From: Verrucomicrobiales bacterium
GTDB taxonomy: Bacteria > Verrucomicrobiota > Verrucomicrobiia > Verrucomicrobiales > DEV007
Assembly (NCBI GenBank): GCA_016795505.1
Contig: JAEUHH010000064.1
Coordinates: 62,001-126,000 of the forward strand
Length of the DNA: 64,000 bases
Reading direction: 5' to 3'
Numbering within the stretch: the first letter of the stretch is position 1; each line of letters starts with the position of its first letter. Made by a program: the position numbers and the translations under genes. Below, in pieces: positions 44,248 through 52,873 of the stretch. Below the pieces are notes generated by a model, which saw only the letters and a program-made list of their open reading frames with translations, was not told where the DNA came from and ran no database searches.

Positions 44248-45429
44248 TCAGCTCAGGTGATCGACATCGAGCCCCTCGGGCCGGGGGGCTTCGTAGTTCA
44301 CCCGGTGTACCCAGACGCTCTGCACCAGGCCCATCAGGCCCATGATGATCACCACGAAGGTGCCGCCGTAGCTGATAAGAGGCAGGGGAATGCCGGTGAT
44401 CGGCATGATGAGCAGGTTCATGCCCACATTCTGGAAGATATGGGCAAAAAATAGGCCCACCACCCCCACGACCATGAGACGTCCGAGCATGTCTCTACTG
44501 TAAAAGGCCACGAAGAGGCACTGCATGATCAACAGCAGGAAACCCGACAGCATGAGCACGGCGCCGCGAAAGCCGTGTTCCTCGGCCAGCACGGCGAAGA
44601 TGAAGTCGTTGATGGCCGTCGTCGGCGAGATGAACTGCTTGTTGTTGATCGTCTCAGGGTTCTTGAATCCCTTGCCCGTGAAGCCGCCCGAGCCGATCGC
44701 GAGCAGGTTGTAGTGGGCGTTGTAGGCGGCCCCGAGGGTGTCCACCTTGCGGCCCATCAGCATGTCGATCTGCACCGTGATGCGCTTTTTCTGGTAGTCT
44801 TTGAGCCCGAAAAAGTAGGCGTAGGGCAGGAACATCGTCGCGCACAGCACGACCACGATGAGGTAGCGGAAAGGGATGCTGCCGACCAGCACCATCGCCC
44901 CGATCACCGGCACCCACACGATCGCCGAGCCGAAGTCACCCGACGCCAGCACCAGCAGAAAGGGGATGCCGCCGATCACGCCGGTCATGATGAGGCGCAG
45001 GAAGTGATTCCGGAAGATCGGATGCAGCTTGTGCAGACCACTGAGCATCAGCGACAGGAAAATGATGCCGCCGGCGATGGCGGGCTGGGACGTTTGCAGG
45101 GTGAGCCCACCGGGGAGCCGCACCCAGCCTTTCTGCCCATAGACCTCGACCCCGAAAAAGAGCGTGTAGACCAGCATCCCGACCCCTGCGAGATACAGCG
45201 GCAGGCCGGCCCAGCGGACCCAGCGGTAATCGATCAGGCTGGCGATGAAAAAGACCACCATGCCGATCGTGACCCACTGCACCTGGGCGCGCCAGACGCC
45301 ATTGAGGTCGGGATTGTCCCGCATCCAGCAGGCGCTGTAGATCGCGGAGACGCCGAAGACCAGGAGCCCTGCCATGGTGGCGAACAGGATCCAGTTCATG
45401 CCGAGGAACTTGCGCAGCAGGGGCGTCAT
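44248..45429 (-). CDS. rodA: Rod shape-determining SEDS protein RodA
   Basis: This 393-residue protein has about ten transmembrane helices and belongs to the SEDS peptidoglycan polymerase family. RodA-like marks are GVSAIYSA near the start, KGWVRLPGGLTLQTSQPA, LASGDFGSAIVW, GGFTGKGFKNPETINNKQFISPTTAINDFIFAVLAEEHGF and the closing LIMPITGIPLPLISYGGT. The residue order favours RodA (cell elongation) over FtsW. No PBP2 or mreBCD gene is adjacent on this side. It is convergent with cysN. Confidence 0.94.
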   Translation of the reverse strand: MTPLLRKFLGMNWILFATMAGLLVFGVSAIYSACWMRDNPDLNGVWRAQVQWVTIGMVVFFIASLIDYRWVRWAGLPLYLAGVGMLVYTLFFGVEVYGQKGWVRLPGGLTLQTSQPAIAGGIIFLSLMLSGLHKLHPIFRNHFLRLIMTGVIGGIPFLLVLASGDFGSAIVWVPVIGAMVLVGSIPFRYLIVVVLCATMFLPYAYFFGLKDYQKKRITVQIDMLMGRKVDTLGAAYNAHYNLLAIGSGGFTGKGFKNPETINNKQFISPTTAINDFIFAVLAEEHGFRGAVLMLSGFLLLIMQCLFVAFYSRDMLGRLMVVGVVGLFFAHIFQNVGMNLLIMPITGIPLPLISYGGTFVVIIMGLMGLVQSVWVHRVNYEAPRPEGLDVDHLS

Positions 45430-45526
45430 GCGGGAGGCAAAGGCGGGCGGAAATCCTTAAGTAAACTCAAGTTTCGGAAAGCTCAATGCGCCGATTTGCC
45501 CACAATACGGTATTTTCCCGGCGCGT

Positions 45527-46315
45527 TCACGGGCGGGGCAGGGCGGCGGCGATGAGCCGGCGGGTGTAGTCGTGGGACGGTGCGGCGACGATGGCCTCGG
45601 GCGAGCCGGACTCGACGACGCGACCGCGGCTCAGGATATGAATGTCGCTGGCCAGGTGGTCGGCGACGGAAAGGTCGTGAGTCATGACCAGCAGGGTGAG
45701 CCCGAGTTCATCCCGCAGGTCGCAGAGCCGGTTCAGCAGGGAGGCCTGGAGCGAGGCGTCGAGGCCGCGGGTGTAGTCGTGGCAGATCAGCAGGCGGGGA
45801 TGAAACAGCAGCGCCCGCGCGAGTTGGACCCGCTGACGATCCTCCGGCGCGAGTTCCGCCGGGTGCCGTGAGCGAGTCAGCAGCGAGAGCCGGGCCTTTT
45901 CCATAGCCTGCTCGATGTCGCGGATCTGGGAGGCCCGGTCGCGCCCGCCGCCTGCGAGACGCCGCGCCGACAGGAGCAGCCGGGCCACCGTCTGATGCGC
46001 CGGCAGCGCGCCAAAGGCATCGGAGAACAGCACCTGCATCCGGCTCCGGAACGGCCGGAGACGGCGATCGCTCAGTCCCGCCAGGCTTTCCCCATCGTAG
46101 CGGATGTCACCGCCAGCCACGGGCAGCAGGCCCACCAGCGCCAGGGCCAGCGGCAGCGTGCCGCTCGCATTTTCACCCACCACCGCCACGGTCTGGCCGG
46201 CCTCGATGGAAAAGGTCACCGCATCGAGCAGTCGCGGCGCGTCCTCGGGATAGCCGCGCCAGCCGGGCTCGCGGACATCGAGCACGGTCAGGTTGGTGAT
46301 TTCCAGCAGGGCCAT
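45527..46315 (-). CDS. ABC-type ATP-binding protein with degenerate nucleotide motifs
   Basis: This 262-residue protein is homologous to oligopeptide-transporter ATPases (DppF/OppF type), and the family frame is intact over the whole length. Key motifs are altered. Walker A reads GENASGTL at 47-54, with the Lys replaced by T53. The Q-loop Gln is S98. The signature SGGQ is A156-P-E-D159. Walker B ends in H179-D180 instead of Asp-Glu. The H-loop is kept (VMTHDLSVA, H213). ATP hydrolysis is very unlikely, so a regulatory or structural role is more plausible. No permease gene is adjacent. It is followed on the opposite side by rodA. Confidence 0.87.
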   Translation of the reverse strand: MALLEITNLTVLDVREPGWRGYPEDAPRLLDAVTFSIEAGQTVAVVGENASGTLPLALALVGLLPVAGGDIRYDGESLAGLSDRRLRPFRSRMQVLFSDAFGALPAHQTVARLLLSARRLAGGGRDRASQIRDIEQAMEKARLSLLTRSRHPAELAPEDRQRVQLARALLFHPRLLICHDYTRGLDASLQASLLNRLCDLRDELGLTLLVMTHDLSVADHLASDIHILSRGRVVESGSPEAIVAAPSHDYTRRLIAAALPRP

Positions 46316-46356
46316 GGACGGGACACTACCGCGGATCGGCGCCAGCGAAAGACCGA

Positions 46357-47025
46357 TCAGTTTGTCGGTCCGCCGAGTGCCACCGGCGGACCGAGGAAGC
46401 GCGGCTTCGTGTTCAGCAGCCAGACATCGGCCACCGTCTTGGCCCGGGCGAAAACCTCGCGCACCTTCGTCTTCCTGCCCCCGAGCCGGGCCACATCGGG
46501 CGCGTCGAAGGCCACCGCGTCGATGCCGTGGGACCGGGCGATGAAAAGCGCGCGCTGGTTGTGGAATCGCTGCGAGACGATGACGTAGGCCTCCTGGCCA
46601 AAGACTTCCCGCGCCCGGATCACCGAGTCCAGCGTGCGAAAGCCGGCGTAGTCCCGGTAAATGCGATCCGCTGGCACGCCCGCGGCGATCAGGGCGTCGC
46701 GCATGTCGGTCGGCTCATCGTAGCCGGTCCGGTGATTGTCGCCGCTCACGATCAGGTAGTCCACCCGGCCTGCGTCATAGAGCGCTGCCGCCGCCCTCAT
46801 GCGGAGGCTGAAATACAGATTCGGCCGGCCAGTCGGCAGCGTCTTGGCGCAGCCGAGCACCAGGGCGGTCCGATGCGGCGGCACCGAGTCGGGATCGGTG
46901 TAGAGCCGGCCGCGGGATGCCAGATGGATCGCCCCGTGACTTCCCAGCAGGATGGCCAGCAGGCCGCCGACACAGAGGACGGCGAGCCGGACGGGGCGTT
47001 TGGGGAGAAAGCGGCGGAGACTCAT
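46357..47025 (-). CDS. sanA: SanA/YdcF-family DUF218 membrane protein
   Basis: This is a 222-residue protein with one N-terminal membrane helix (about residues 14-33) and a periplasmic DUF218 domain. Diagnostic segments are TALVLGCAKTLPTGRPNLYFSLRMRAAAALY, DYLIVSGDNHRTGYDEPTDMRDALIAAGV, YAGFRTLDSVIRAREVFG and VIVSQRFHNQRALFIARSHGIDAVAF. SanA in E. coli affects envelope permeability to vancomycin. It is transcribed towards the ABC-type gene, 41 bases away. Confidence 0.92.
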   Translation of the reverse strand: MSLRRFLPKRPVRLAVLCVGGLLAILLGSHGAIHLASRGRLYTDPDSVPPHRTALVLGCAKTLPTGRPNLYFSLRMRAAAALYDAGRVDYLIVSGDNHRTGYDEPTDMRDALIAAGVPADRIYRDYAGFRTLDSVIRAREVFGQEAYVIVSQRFHNQRALFIARSHGIDAVAFDAPDVARLGGRKTKVREVFARAKTVADVWLLNTKPRFLGPPVALGGPTN

Positions 47026-47062
47026 GGCTGAGGTCCGCTACGGCACGTCGTGCTCCCGTCTT

Positions 47063-47767
47063 TCAGCGATTTTCCCCCAGCAGATCGGGCCGGTTCCTCT
47101 GGGTGCGGGCCACCGCCTGCTCATGGCGCCAGGTGGCGATGCGACCGTGATGCCCCGAGGTGAGCACTTCCGGCACCGGCATGCCCTCGAAATCCGCCGG
47201 GCGCGTGTAGTGCGGCGCCTCCAGCAGCGGACCGTGACCCGTCACCGCCGGATCGGCAAAGCTCTCCTCCTCCGGCGAGCGGGCGTCTCCCAGCACGCCG
47301 GGCAGCAGGCGCACCACCGCATCGACCACCACCACCGCGGCGATCGCGCCATTGGTCAGCACGTAATCGCCGATCGACAACTCCAGGTCGACCAGCGCCT
47401 CCACCACGCGGTGATCGACTCCCTCGTAGTGTCCGCACAGGAAAATGAGGTGCGACTCGGTCGCCAGACTCCGGGCGCAGGCCTGATCGAATCGCCGGCC
47501 CTGCGGCGTCAGCAGGATCACCCGCGCGTCCGGCGAATCCGCCTTCAGAGCCCGCACCGCGGCAAAAAAGGGCTCCGGCTTCATCACCATGCCCGGTCCA
47601 CCCCCGTATGGGATGTCATCGACCTGCCGATGGCGGTCCGTGGTCCAGTCGCGCAGGTCATGCACCGCCAGGGACAGCACGCCCGCCTCCTGGGCGCGCT
47701 TCATCATGCTCTCGCCCAGCGGAGCGCGGCACATCTCGGGGAAAATGGTGACGATGTCGATTTTCAC
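47063..47767 (-). CDS. trmD: tRNA (guanine-N1)-methyltransferase TrmD
   Basis: This enzyme methylates G37 of tRNAs reading CNN codons, using SAM. The trefoil-knot domain has VKIDIVTIFPEM at the start, VDDIPYGGGPGMVMKPEP, LCGHYEGVDHRV and SIGDYVLTNGAIAAVVVVDAVVRLLPGVLG, then the C-terminal tRNA-binding helices (GHHGRIATWRHEQAVARTQRNRPDLL). In most TrmD proteins the knot loop reads VLTGGELPA, so the Glu there is Ala in this copy. The start is GTG 47767, set by alignment to the family N-terminus. The protein has 234 residues. Confidence 0.93.
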   Translation of the reverse strand: MKIDIVTIFPEMCRAPLGESMMKRAQEAGVLSLAVHDLRDWTTDRHRQVDDIPYGGGPGMVMKPEPFFAAVRALKADSPDARVILLTPQGRRFDQACARSLATESHLIFLCGHYEGVDHRVVEALVDLELSIGDYVLTNGAIAAVVVVDAVVRLLPGVLGDARSPEEESFADPAVTGHGPLLEAPHYTRPADFEGMPVPEVLTSGHHGRIATWRHEQAVARTQRNRPDLLGENR

Positions 47768-47789
47768 AGTCCTAAACCAAAAATTCAGA

Positions 47790-47929
47790 CAGGAAGGCCC
47801 ACGGAGGACACGGAATGCACAGACCGAGAAACCTTGGAAAAAACGATCCCACCCTCCGCACATACGAGCCTCGAGGATCGCTGCAAAACCGCATCCTTCC
47901 GTGGCCTTCCGTGCATTCCGTGGGCATTC
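47790..47929. repeat. Inverted-repeat element built from CACGGA motifs
   Basis: The left arm (47790-47823) contains GGAAGGCCCACGGA and ACACGGAATGCACAGA. The right arm (47893-47929) contains the inverse TCCGTGGCCTTCCGTGCATTCCGTG. The interior is about 70 bases without an open frame. It sits upstream of trmD and looks like a small non-autonomous mobile or REP-type element. Confidence 0.6.
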
Positions 47930-48022
47930 ATTTCGCTTTCCCGCTACAGGGTTCCAGACTCGCTCCGATTCGCCTTTCCCGCAGCCCCTTTTCGCCGCGG
48001 GCCGATTGAAATCACCGCCCGC

Positions 48023-48898
48023 TCAGCGGCTTCCAACCAGAAAATTCGCCACCACGATGACCCGGTCCGGCCAGTCCGCCTCCTTCGGGCGCAGCCACAG
48101 CACTCCCGGCGCCTCCACCAACAGAAAAGGCCGGCCCCGCAGCCACTCCCCGCGGGCCTCGGTGCCCTTCAGGGCATTGAAATCCTGCCGCGTCTCGGCA
48201 TACACATAGGCGCTCGATACCCGGGCGCCGTCCGGATCGATCAATTCCATCGCAAAGCCCAGATCCGTCGCCCGCAGGTCGCGCCGCACCCCCGTCACCA
48301 CCACCCAGTGGTGCTGGGCCAGCTCCCAGGCCAGCTCGTCGTCCATCCGCTTCAGTCGGCGGGCGATATAGGTCTTCAGGCTTAGGATGGGCGGCTGGCC
48401 GTCGCGCAGCGAGCCGGCGATCAGCCCGTGCACCCGGGCGAGAAACTCCGGCGACTTTTCCCCGACCCGCCGGTCCAGATAGCCGCCCGTCGGAGCCGGC
48501 AGCCCGGCTTCGGCCCAGATCTCCCGGCAGGCATCGGCCAGATCCTCCTCCAGCACCCCATCGTGGCTCAGCCGCTTCTTACCGGGAAAAGCCGCCGAGG
48601 GCCGATTGCGGAACCAGCGATCGATCACAAATCGCAGCCGCGTCGCGTCGTCGCCGCCCACCAGACCGTCCCACATCGCCGCCATCCGGGGCGTGCCCTG
48701 CCGCAGACAGTTCACCACCGCCGCCGGGCCGCAGACCGCCTCGCCATCGGCGAACAGGTGCTGGCTCACCAGCCGCCCCGCATCCACCGCGATCGCCAGG
48801 TCCGACGCCGTCTCACCGGACACCTGGGCCCGCCCCGTCCCGGCGATCGACAGCCCCGCCAGCAGCGCGGGCGCGATCAGCCACCGGGACGGATGCAT
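48023..48898 (-). CDS. Exported C39-like cysteine peptidase-fold protein
   Basis: This is a 291-residue protein (294 if the ATG at 48907 is used) with a signal peptide ending near GTGRA. The sequence AVCGPAAVVNCL followed much later by LAQHHWVVVTGV gives the Cys and His of a papain-like C39-type domain, with the DPDG turn after the His strand. The catalytic state is uncertain because the Asp/Asn partner is not obvious. The substrate is unknown; C39 relatives cut leader peptides or act on peptidoglycan. It lies 3 to 12 bases downstream of prfB on the same strand. Confidence 0.7.
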   Translation of the reverse strand: MHPSRWLIAPALLAGLSIAGTGRAQVSGETASDLAIAVDAGRLVSQHLFADGEAVCGPAAVVNCLRQGTPRMAAMWDGLVGGDDATRLRFVIDRWFRNRPSAAFPGKKRLSHDGVLEEDLADACREIWAEAGLPAPTGGYLDRRVGEKSPEFLARVHGLIAGSLRDGQPPILSLKTYIARRLKRMDDELAWELAQHHWVVVTGVRRDLRATDLGFAMELIDPDGARVSSAYVYAETRQDFNALKGTEARGEWLRGRPFLLVEAPGVLWLRPKEADWPDRVIVVANFLVGSR

Positions 48899-48910
48899 CG
48901 CCTGCATCAG

Positions 48911-50042
48911 TCAGTCCAGGTCGCCGCCGCCCTTTTTCGACTTCAGGCCCCGCAGCTTCGCCTCGATGAAGCCGTCCAGATCGCCGTCCATCACCGCCTG
49001 GATGTTGCCCGTCTCCCAGCCCGTGCGCAGGTCCTTGACCATCTGGTAGGGTTGGAAAACATAGGACCGGATCTGGCTGCCGAAGGCGATCTCGCCCTTC
49101 TCGCCATAGACCCGCTCCATCTCCGAGCGCTTCTTGTCCTCCTGCAGTTGGTAGAGCTTGGCCTTCAGCATCTGCATCGCGAGGTCGCGGTTGCGATGCT
49201 GGCTGCGCTCCACCGTGCAGCGGATCTGGATGCCGGTGGGAAAGTGGGTCAGTTGCACCGCCGTCTCCACCTTGTTCACATTCTGGCCGCCCTTGCCGCC
49301 GCTGCGGGCCGTCTTGATCTCGATGTCCTCGTCGCGGATCTCGATGGTCGAGTCCTCGTCGAGTTCCGGCGACACATCCACGCTGGCGAACGACGTGTGC
49401 CGCCGCGCATTCGAGTCGAATGGCGAGATCCGCACCAGCCGGTGCACACCCCGCTCGCAGGTGAGAAAGCCGTAGGCATTTTCGCCCTCCACCCGCATCG
49501 TCACCCCGCGGATGCCGACCTCCTCACCCTCCTGCACGTCCACGATCTCCACCTTGTAGCCCTTGGCCTCGGCCCAGCGCTTGTACATGCGGAAGAGCAT
49601 GTCCGCCCAGTCGCACGCCTCCGTGCCGCCGGCACCCGCGTGGATGGTCAGGAAGGCATTGCCCCCGTCGTGCTCGCCATTGAGCAGCGTCTGGATCTCC
49701 AGCTTGTCGAGCGCCTCCGTGATGGCCGCCGACTCATCCAGCACCTCGCGGATGGACTGCGAGTCCGCCTCCTCGCGCGCCATGTCGATCAGCACCTCGA
49801 AGTCGTCGATCCGGGCCGTCAGCGTGTTGATGGGCACGATCTTGTTTTTAAGGCGCGCCACCTCGCCCATCTTCTGTTGAGCGGCCTCCTTGCGATCCCA
49901 GAAGCCGGGCTGGCTCATCTCCATTTCGAGCCCGCCGAGTTGTCCTACCAGGCGTTCGAAGTCAAAGATACCTCCGGAGCTGGCCCAGGCGGGCCTTGAG
50001 CGCTTCCGTGTCGATGGCATTGAGGTCTTCGAGCGTTTCCAT
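48911..50042 (-). CDS. prfB: Peptide chain release factor 2 with programmed +1 frameshift
   Basis: This factor ends translation at UGA and UAA codons. The zero frame begins at ATG 50042 ([18 protein letters not shown]) and runs 26 codons to an in-frame TGA at 49962-49964. Decoding then shifts by one base, skipping the T at 49964, and continues [13 protein letters not shown] in the second frame to the stop at 48911, giving about 376 residues. The stop-codon recognition motif SPFD and the catalytic GGQ ([11 protein letters not shown]) are present. Release factor 2 regulates its own level through this shift. Confidence 0.96.
49958..49976 (-). promoter_or_regulatory. prfB programmed frameshift signal
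   Basis: On the minus strand the sequence reads CGGAGG-TAT-CTT-TGA-C. There is an internal Shine-Dalgarno-like element (GGAGG) three bases before the slippery CTT codon and the TGA stop followed by C. This is the classical bacterial release factor 2 recoding site. Confidence 0.97.
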
Positions 50043-50305
50043 GGTGTTGGGATATGGGACAGGGGGGGGAAGAAGGAGGGACAGTGCCGGCAAAAACCGG
50101 GCCATATCAGTGCCACCAAAGCGTCCCGCGTCAACCCGCGACCCCGTCGAGCGCCCGCCCGCCAGCCCCTCAGAGTGTCGGTCCCGCCGCCCCCGAGCCG
50201 GCCAACCCCTCCGGGATGCGGCGTGTGGGTCAGGAGCATCAAAGCCGCATCAAACAAAAGTAGCTCGGGCTTCAGCCCGAAACCCGTCAGTCCCGGCGCC
50301 GCCCC

Positions 50306-50415
50306 ATCCCGAGCCGCCACCAATCCCTCGCCAACGACACCGCCACCACCCCCCAAAAAAATCCCGAGCCGCCACCAATCCCTCGCCAACGACACCGCCA
50401 CCACCCCCCAAAAAA
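50306..50415 (+). repeat. 55-nt tandem duplication
   Basis: Two copies, at 50306-50360 and 50361-50415, are essentially identical. Each starts ATCCCGAGCCGCCACC and ends in a C run followed by an A run. The sharpness of the copies suggests a recent duplication by slippage or unequal exchange. Confidence 0.9.
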
Positions 50416-50578
50416 ATCCCGAACCGCGGAACAGTTCTCCATCAAACCGAACCGCGGAGCGGTTCTCCTTGAATAGCCAGGGGTCGGAACGACCCCTGGT
50501 ATCCGCCCACGCCCCCGGCAACCCCGGATGGGGTTGTCCTATGCGGTAAACGCGCCGCCCACCCACCCCCTATTTTCC

Positions 50579-50626
50579 GATCAAAGAGGGTTGTCTCGCC
50601 GATCCAACCCTGTTGCATCGGATTCC
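50579..50626 (+). repeat. 22-nt lattice repeat, locus E (two units)
   Basis: Units are at 50579-50600 (reverse core, AGAGGGTT) and 50601-50622 (forward core, ACCCTGTT), closed by TTCC. AGGGTTG and CAACCCT can pair. The locus lies about 106 bases before the esterase start. Confidence 0.88.
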
Positions 50627-50731
50627 ACCACAAGCCGTTTCTGCTGTCGGAAAAAATATCGACCGTGCCTGCCCGCGATCTATCCCCTCCACCCGCCGAT
50701 ACTTTTCCCCCTCCGGCCGGTTCCATGAAGC

Positions 50732-51865
50732 ATGAACGAACGCCCCCGCCTCCATCCTGCGACCCTGTTGACCCTTTTCCTGATCCTACCCTTTTCTCTG
50801 GCCGCGCAACAGCCGCCGGGGGGAGATCGCTTCGCGGAGTGGGACCGCAATGGTGACGGAAAGCTGAGCCGCGACGAATTGCCCGAGCGCCTGCGTCCGA
50901 ACTTCGACCGGGTCGATGCGAATCGCGACGGCGCGATCTCCCGCGAGGAACACGCCGCAGTGGGCCGCGCCCGCGGGCAACAGGGCGGCGGTGGCCGGGT
51001 GCCGGAGGGGGTGAAGAAGATCGCCGATCTCGACTATGTCGGCGGGGGCAATCCCCGGCAAAAGCTCGACCTCTATCTGCCGGAAAAGCCGGCGGGAGCG
51101 AAGCCTGTGCCGCTGGTGGTGTTCATCCACGGTGGTGGCTGGCAGGGCGGTGACAAGACCGGCGGCGGGGGCCGGGTGGGACCGCTGGTGGCTACGGGAA
51201 ACTATGCCGGCGCCTCGATCGGCTACCGGCTCAGCGGGGAGGTCCAGTGGCCGGCCCAGATCCACGACTGCAAGGCGGCGATTCGCTGGCTGCGCGCCCA
51301 CGCGGCGGAATACGGCTACGATCCCGACCGCATCGCTGTCTGGGGCACCTCGGCCGGCGGTCATCTCGTCGCCATGCTCGGCGTCTCCCACGGGGTGGCG
51401 GCGCTGGAGGGCGATCTCGGCGAGCACGATGCGGTGTCGTCGCAGGTGCAGTGCGTGGTGGATTTCTTCGGACCGACCGATTTTCTCTCCATCGGCGATC
51501 ATCCCAGCTCGATCCGCCATGACGCCGCCGATTCGCCGGAGTCGAAGCTCATCGGCGGGCCGATCCGGGAACATCCGGAGAAGGCCACCCAGGTGTCGCC
51601 CATCACCCACGTCTCGGCCGGCGATGCCCCCCATCTCATCGTCCATGGCACCGAGGATCAGGCGGTGCCCTATCCGCAATCGGTCGAGTACGAAAAGCGG
51701 CTCGAGGCGGCGGGCGTGCCGGCCATCCTCATCACCGTGGAGGGCGGCGGCCACGGGCAGGGCTTCGGCCCGGAGGTGAATGGGGCGGTCGAGGCTTATC
51801 TGGCGCGGCATCTGCTCGGCGAACCGCGGGAGCTCGCCGATAAAAAGGTCAAAGCCGGCGAGTGA
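50732..51865 (+). CDS. Exported EF-hand alpha/beta-hydrolase esterase
   Basis: This 377-residue protein has a signal peptide (about 1-25) and two EF-hand-type calcium loops, DRNGDGKLSRDEL at about 38-50 and DANRDGAISREEH at about 62-74. A carboxylesterase-type domain follows, related to the BD-FAE feruloyl/acetylxylan esterases. HGGGW (about 133-137) forms the oxyanion hole, and GTSAGG carries the nucleophile Ser near residue 209. The Asp in HGTEDQAVPY and the His in GGGHGQGF complete the triad. It probably removes ester groups from plant or algal polysaccharides. A protein of unknown function follows 21 bases later. Confidence 0.92.
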   Translation: MNERPRLHPATLLTLFLILPFSLAAQQPPGGDRFAEWDRNGDGKLSRDELPERLRPNFDRVDANRDGAISREEHAAVGRARGQQGGGGRVPEGVKKIADLDYVGGGNPRQKLDLYLPEKPAGAKPVPLVVFIHGGGWQGGDKTGGGGRVGPLVATGNYAGASIGYRLSGEVQWPAQIHDCKAAIRWLRAHAAEYGYDPDRIAVWGTSAGGHLVAMLGVSHGVAALEGDLGEHDAVSSQVQCVVDFFGPTDFLSIGDHPSSIRHDAADSPESKLIGGPIREHPEKATQVSPITHVSAGDAPHLIVHGTEDQAVPYPQSVEYEKRLEAAGVPAILITVEGGGHGQGFGPEVNGAVEAYLARHLLGEPRELADKKVKAGE

Positions 51866-51886
51866 ACCCGTGCTACGGTGCCCGTC

Positions 51887-52765
51887 ATGATAACACGGGC
51901 CTGTCTCCGACTCGCGCTTTCTCTCGCCCTGGCAGCTCCGGCCGGGGCGCAGGAGGAATGGACTTTTCTCGACAACGGCCGGGTGCGGCTGGGCGTGAAT
52001 CGCTCCGCCGGCGGGGCCATCGGCTGGTTTTCCGAGTCGGGCGCGTCGGAAAACCTGCTGAACCACTACGACCACGGCCGCTACGTGCAGCAATCTTGGT
52101 ACGGCGACGAGGACGGGTCCGACTGGAACGGCAAGCCGTGGCGGTGGAATCCCGTGCAGGGTGGCGGCTGGCGCGGCGAGCCAGCCGAGACGCTGGAGTG
52201 GCGCGCCGATTCGCCGGCTACCCTCTATGCGAAGACCCGGCCCCGGCATTGGGCGACCGGCCAGCCGGTACCGGACGTGATCTTCGAGCAATGGATCGCG
52301 CTGGAGGGGCCGGTGGCGAAGCTGCGCTTTCGCATGGCTTACTCCGGAGAGAAAAGCCACGCGCCCCGGCATCAGGAGTTGCCCGCCGTGTTCGTGAACG
52401 GTCGCCACACCACGCTGGTGCACTACGCCGGCGAGGCGCCGTGGACGGGCGGCGAGGTGGCGCGGTCAGTACCCGGCTGGCCCAACGAAGGTCGGAAGAT
52501 CACGGAAAACTGGGCCGCCTTTATCGATCCCGCCACGGAGCGCGGCGTCGGTGTGTTCGTGCCGGTGGCGAACGAGATCACCTGCTACCGCTTTGGCCAG
52601 CCCGGTGGGAAGGACGAGTGCTCCTATTTCGCGCCGGTAAAGACCCTCGCCGTGACCGCGGGGATGACTTTCGAGTATGAGGTGTTCCTCACGGCCGGCA
52701 CCGTGGCCGAGATGCGGGAGCGTTTTGCCGGGCTCCGATCGGCGGCGGCGAAGGCGGGTCCCTGA
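51887..52765 (+). CDS. Exported beta-rich protein of unknown function
   Basis: This is a 292-residue protein with a signal peptide (residues about 1-20, ending PAGA). The mature part begins WTFLDNGRVRLGVNRSAGGAIGWFSES, a strand pattern like galactose-mutarotase or polysaccharide-lyase beta-sandwiches, and contains HYDHGRYVQQSWYGDEDGSDW. I do not recognise an assigned family. It is likely co-transcribed with the esterase, which suggests a role in carbohydrate breakdown. ATG 51887 was preferred to GTG 51878. Confidence 0.75.
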   Translation: MITRACLRLALSLALAAPAGAQEEWTFLDNGRVRLGVNRSAGGAIGWFSESGASENLLNHYDHGRYVQQSWYGDEDGSDWNGKPWRWNPVQGGGWRGEPAETLEWRADSPATLYAKTRPRHWATGQPVPDVIFEQWIALEGPVAKLRFRMAYSGEKSHAPRHQELPAVFVNGRHTTLVHYAGEAPWTGGEVARSVPGWPNEGRKITENWAAFIDPATERGVGVFVPVANEITCYRFGQPGGKDECSYFAPVKTLAVTAGMTFEYEVFLTAGTVAEMRERFAGLRSAAAKAGP

Positions 52766-52873
52766 CCTCCCAGAACGCCCGCACCTGCAAGTATCCCGCC
52801 GTACCGCCGGAATGATCGCTGGAAATCCCGCGGGAATGGGGACAAGATCGCGGCTTTTCCGCCCCTTTTCCGC

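Larger units (their letters stand above)
50043..50731. other. Long intergenic region with hairpins, a 55-nt tandem duplication and repeat locus E
   Basis: No gene is seen in these 689 bases. From left to right it holds a GC-rich stretch; the hairpin TCGGGCT-TC-AGCCCGA at 50265-50280; a 55-base tandem duplication at 50306-50415; the hairpin GAACCGC-GGA-GCGGTTC at 50449-50465 with a degenerate copy just before it; the strong hairpin CCAGGGGTC-GGAAC-GACCCCTGG at 50477-50499 (no T run); and repeat locus E at 50579-50626. prfB and the esterase gene diverge from here. Confidence 0.75.

Noticed and set aside
49965-50566. Upstream extension of the release factor 2 second frame
   Set aside because: The true N-terminus is in the zero frame from 50042 with programmed frameshift; the extension runs through intergenic repeats.
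50757-50775. ACCCTGTTGACCC sequence resembling the 22-nt repeat core
   Set aside because: It lies in the signal peptide of the esterase, lacks the GAT/ATC ends and has no neighbour unit on the 22-nt lattice.
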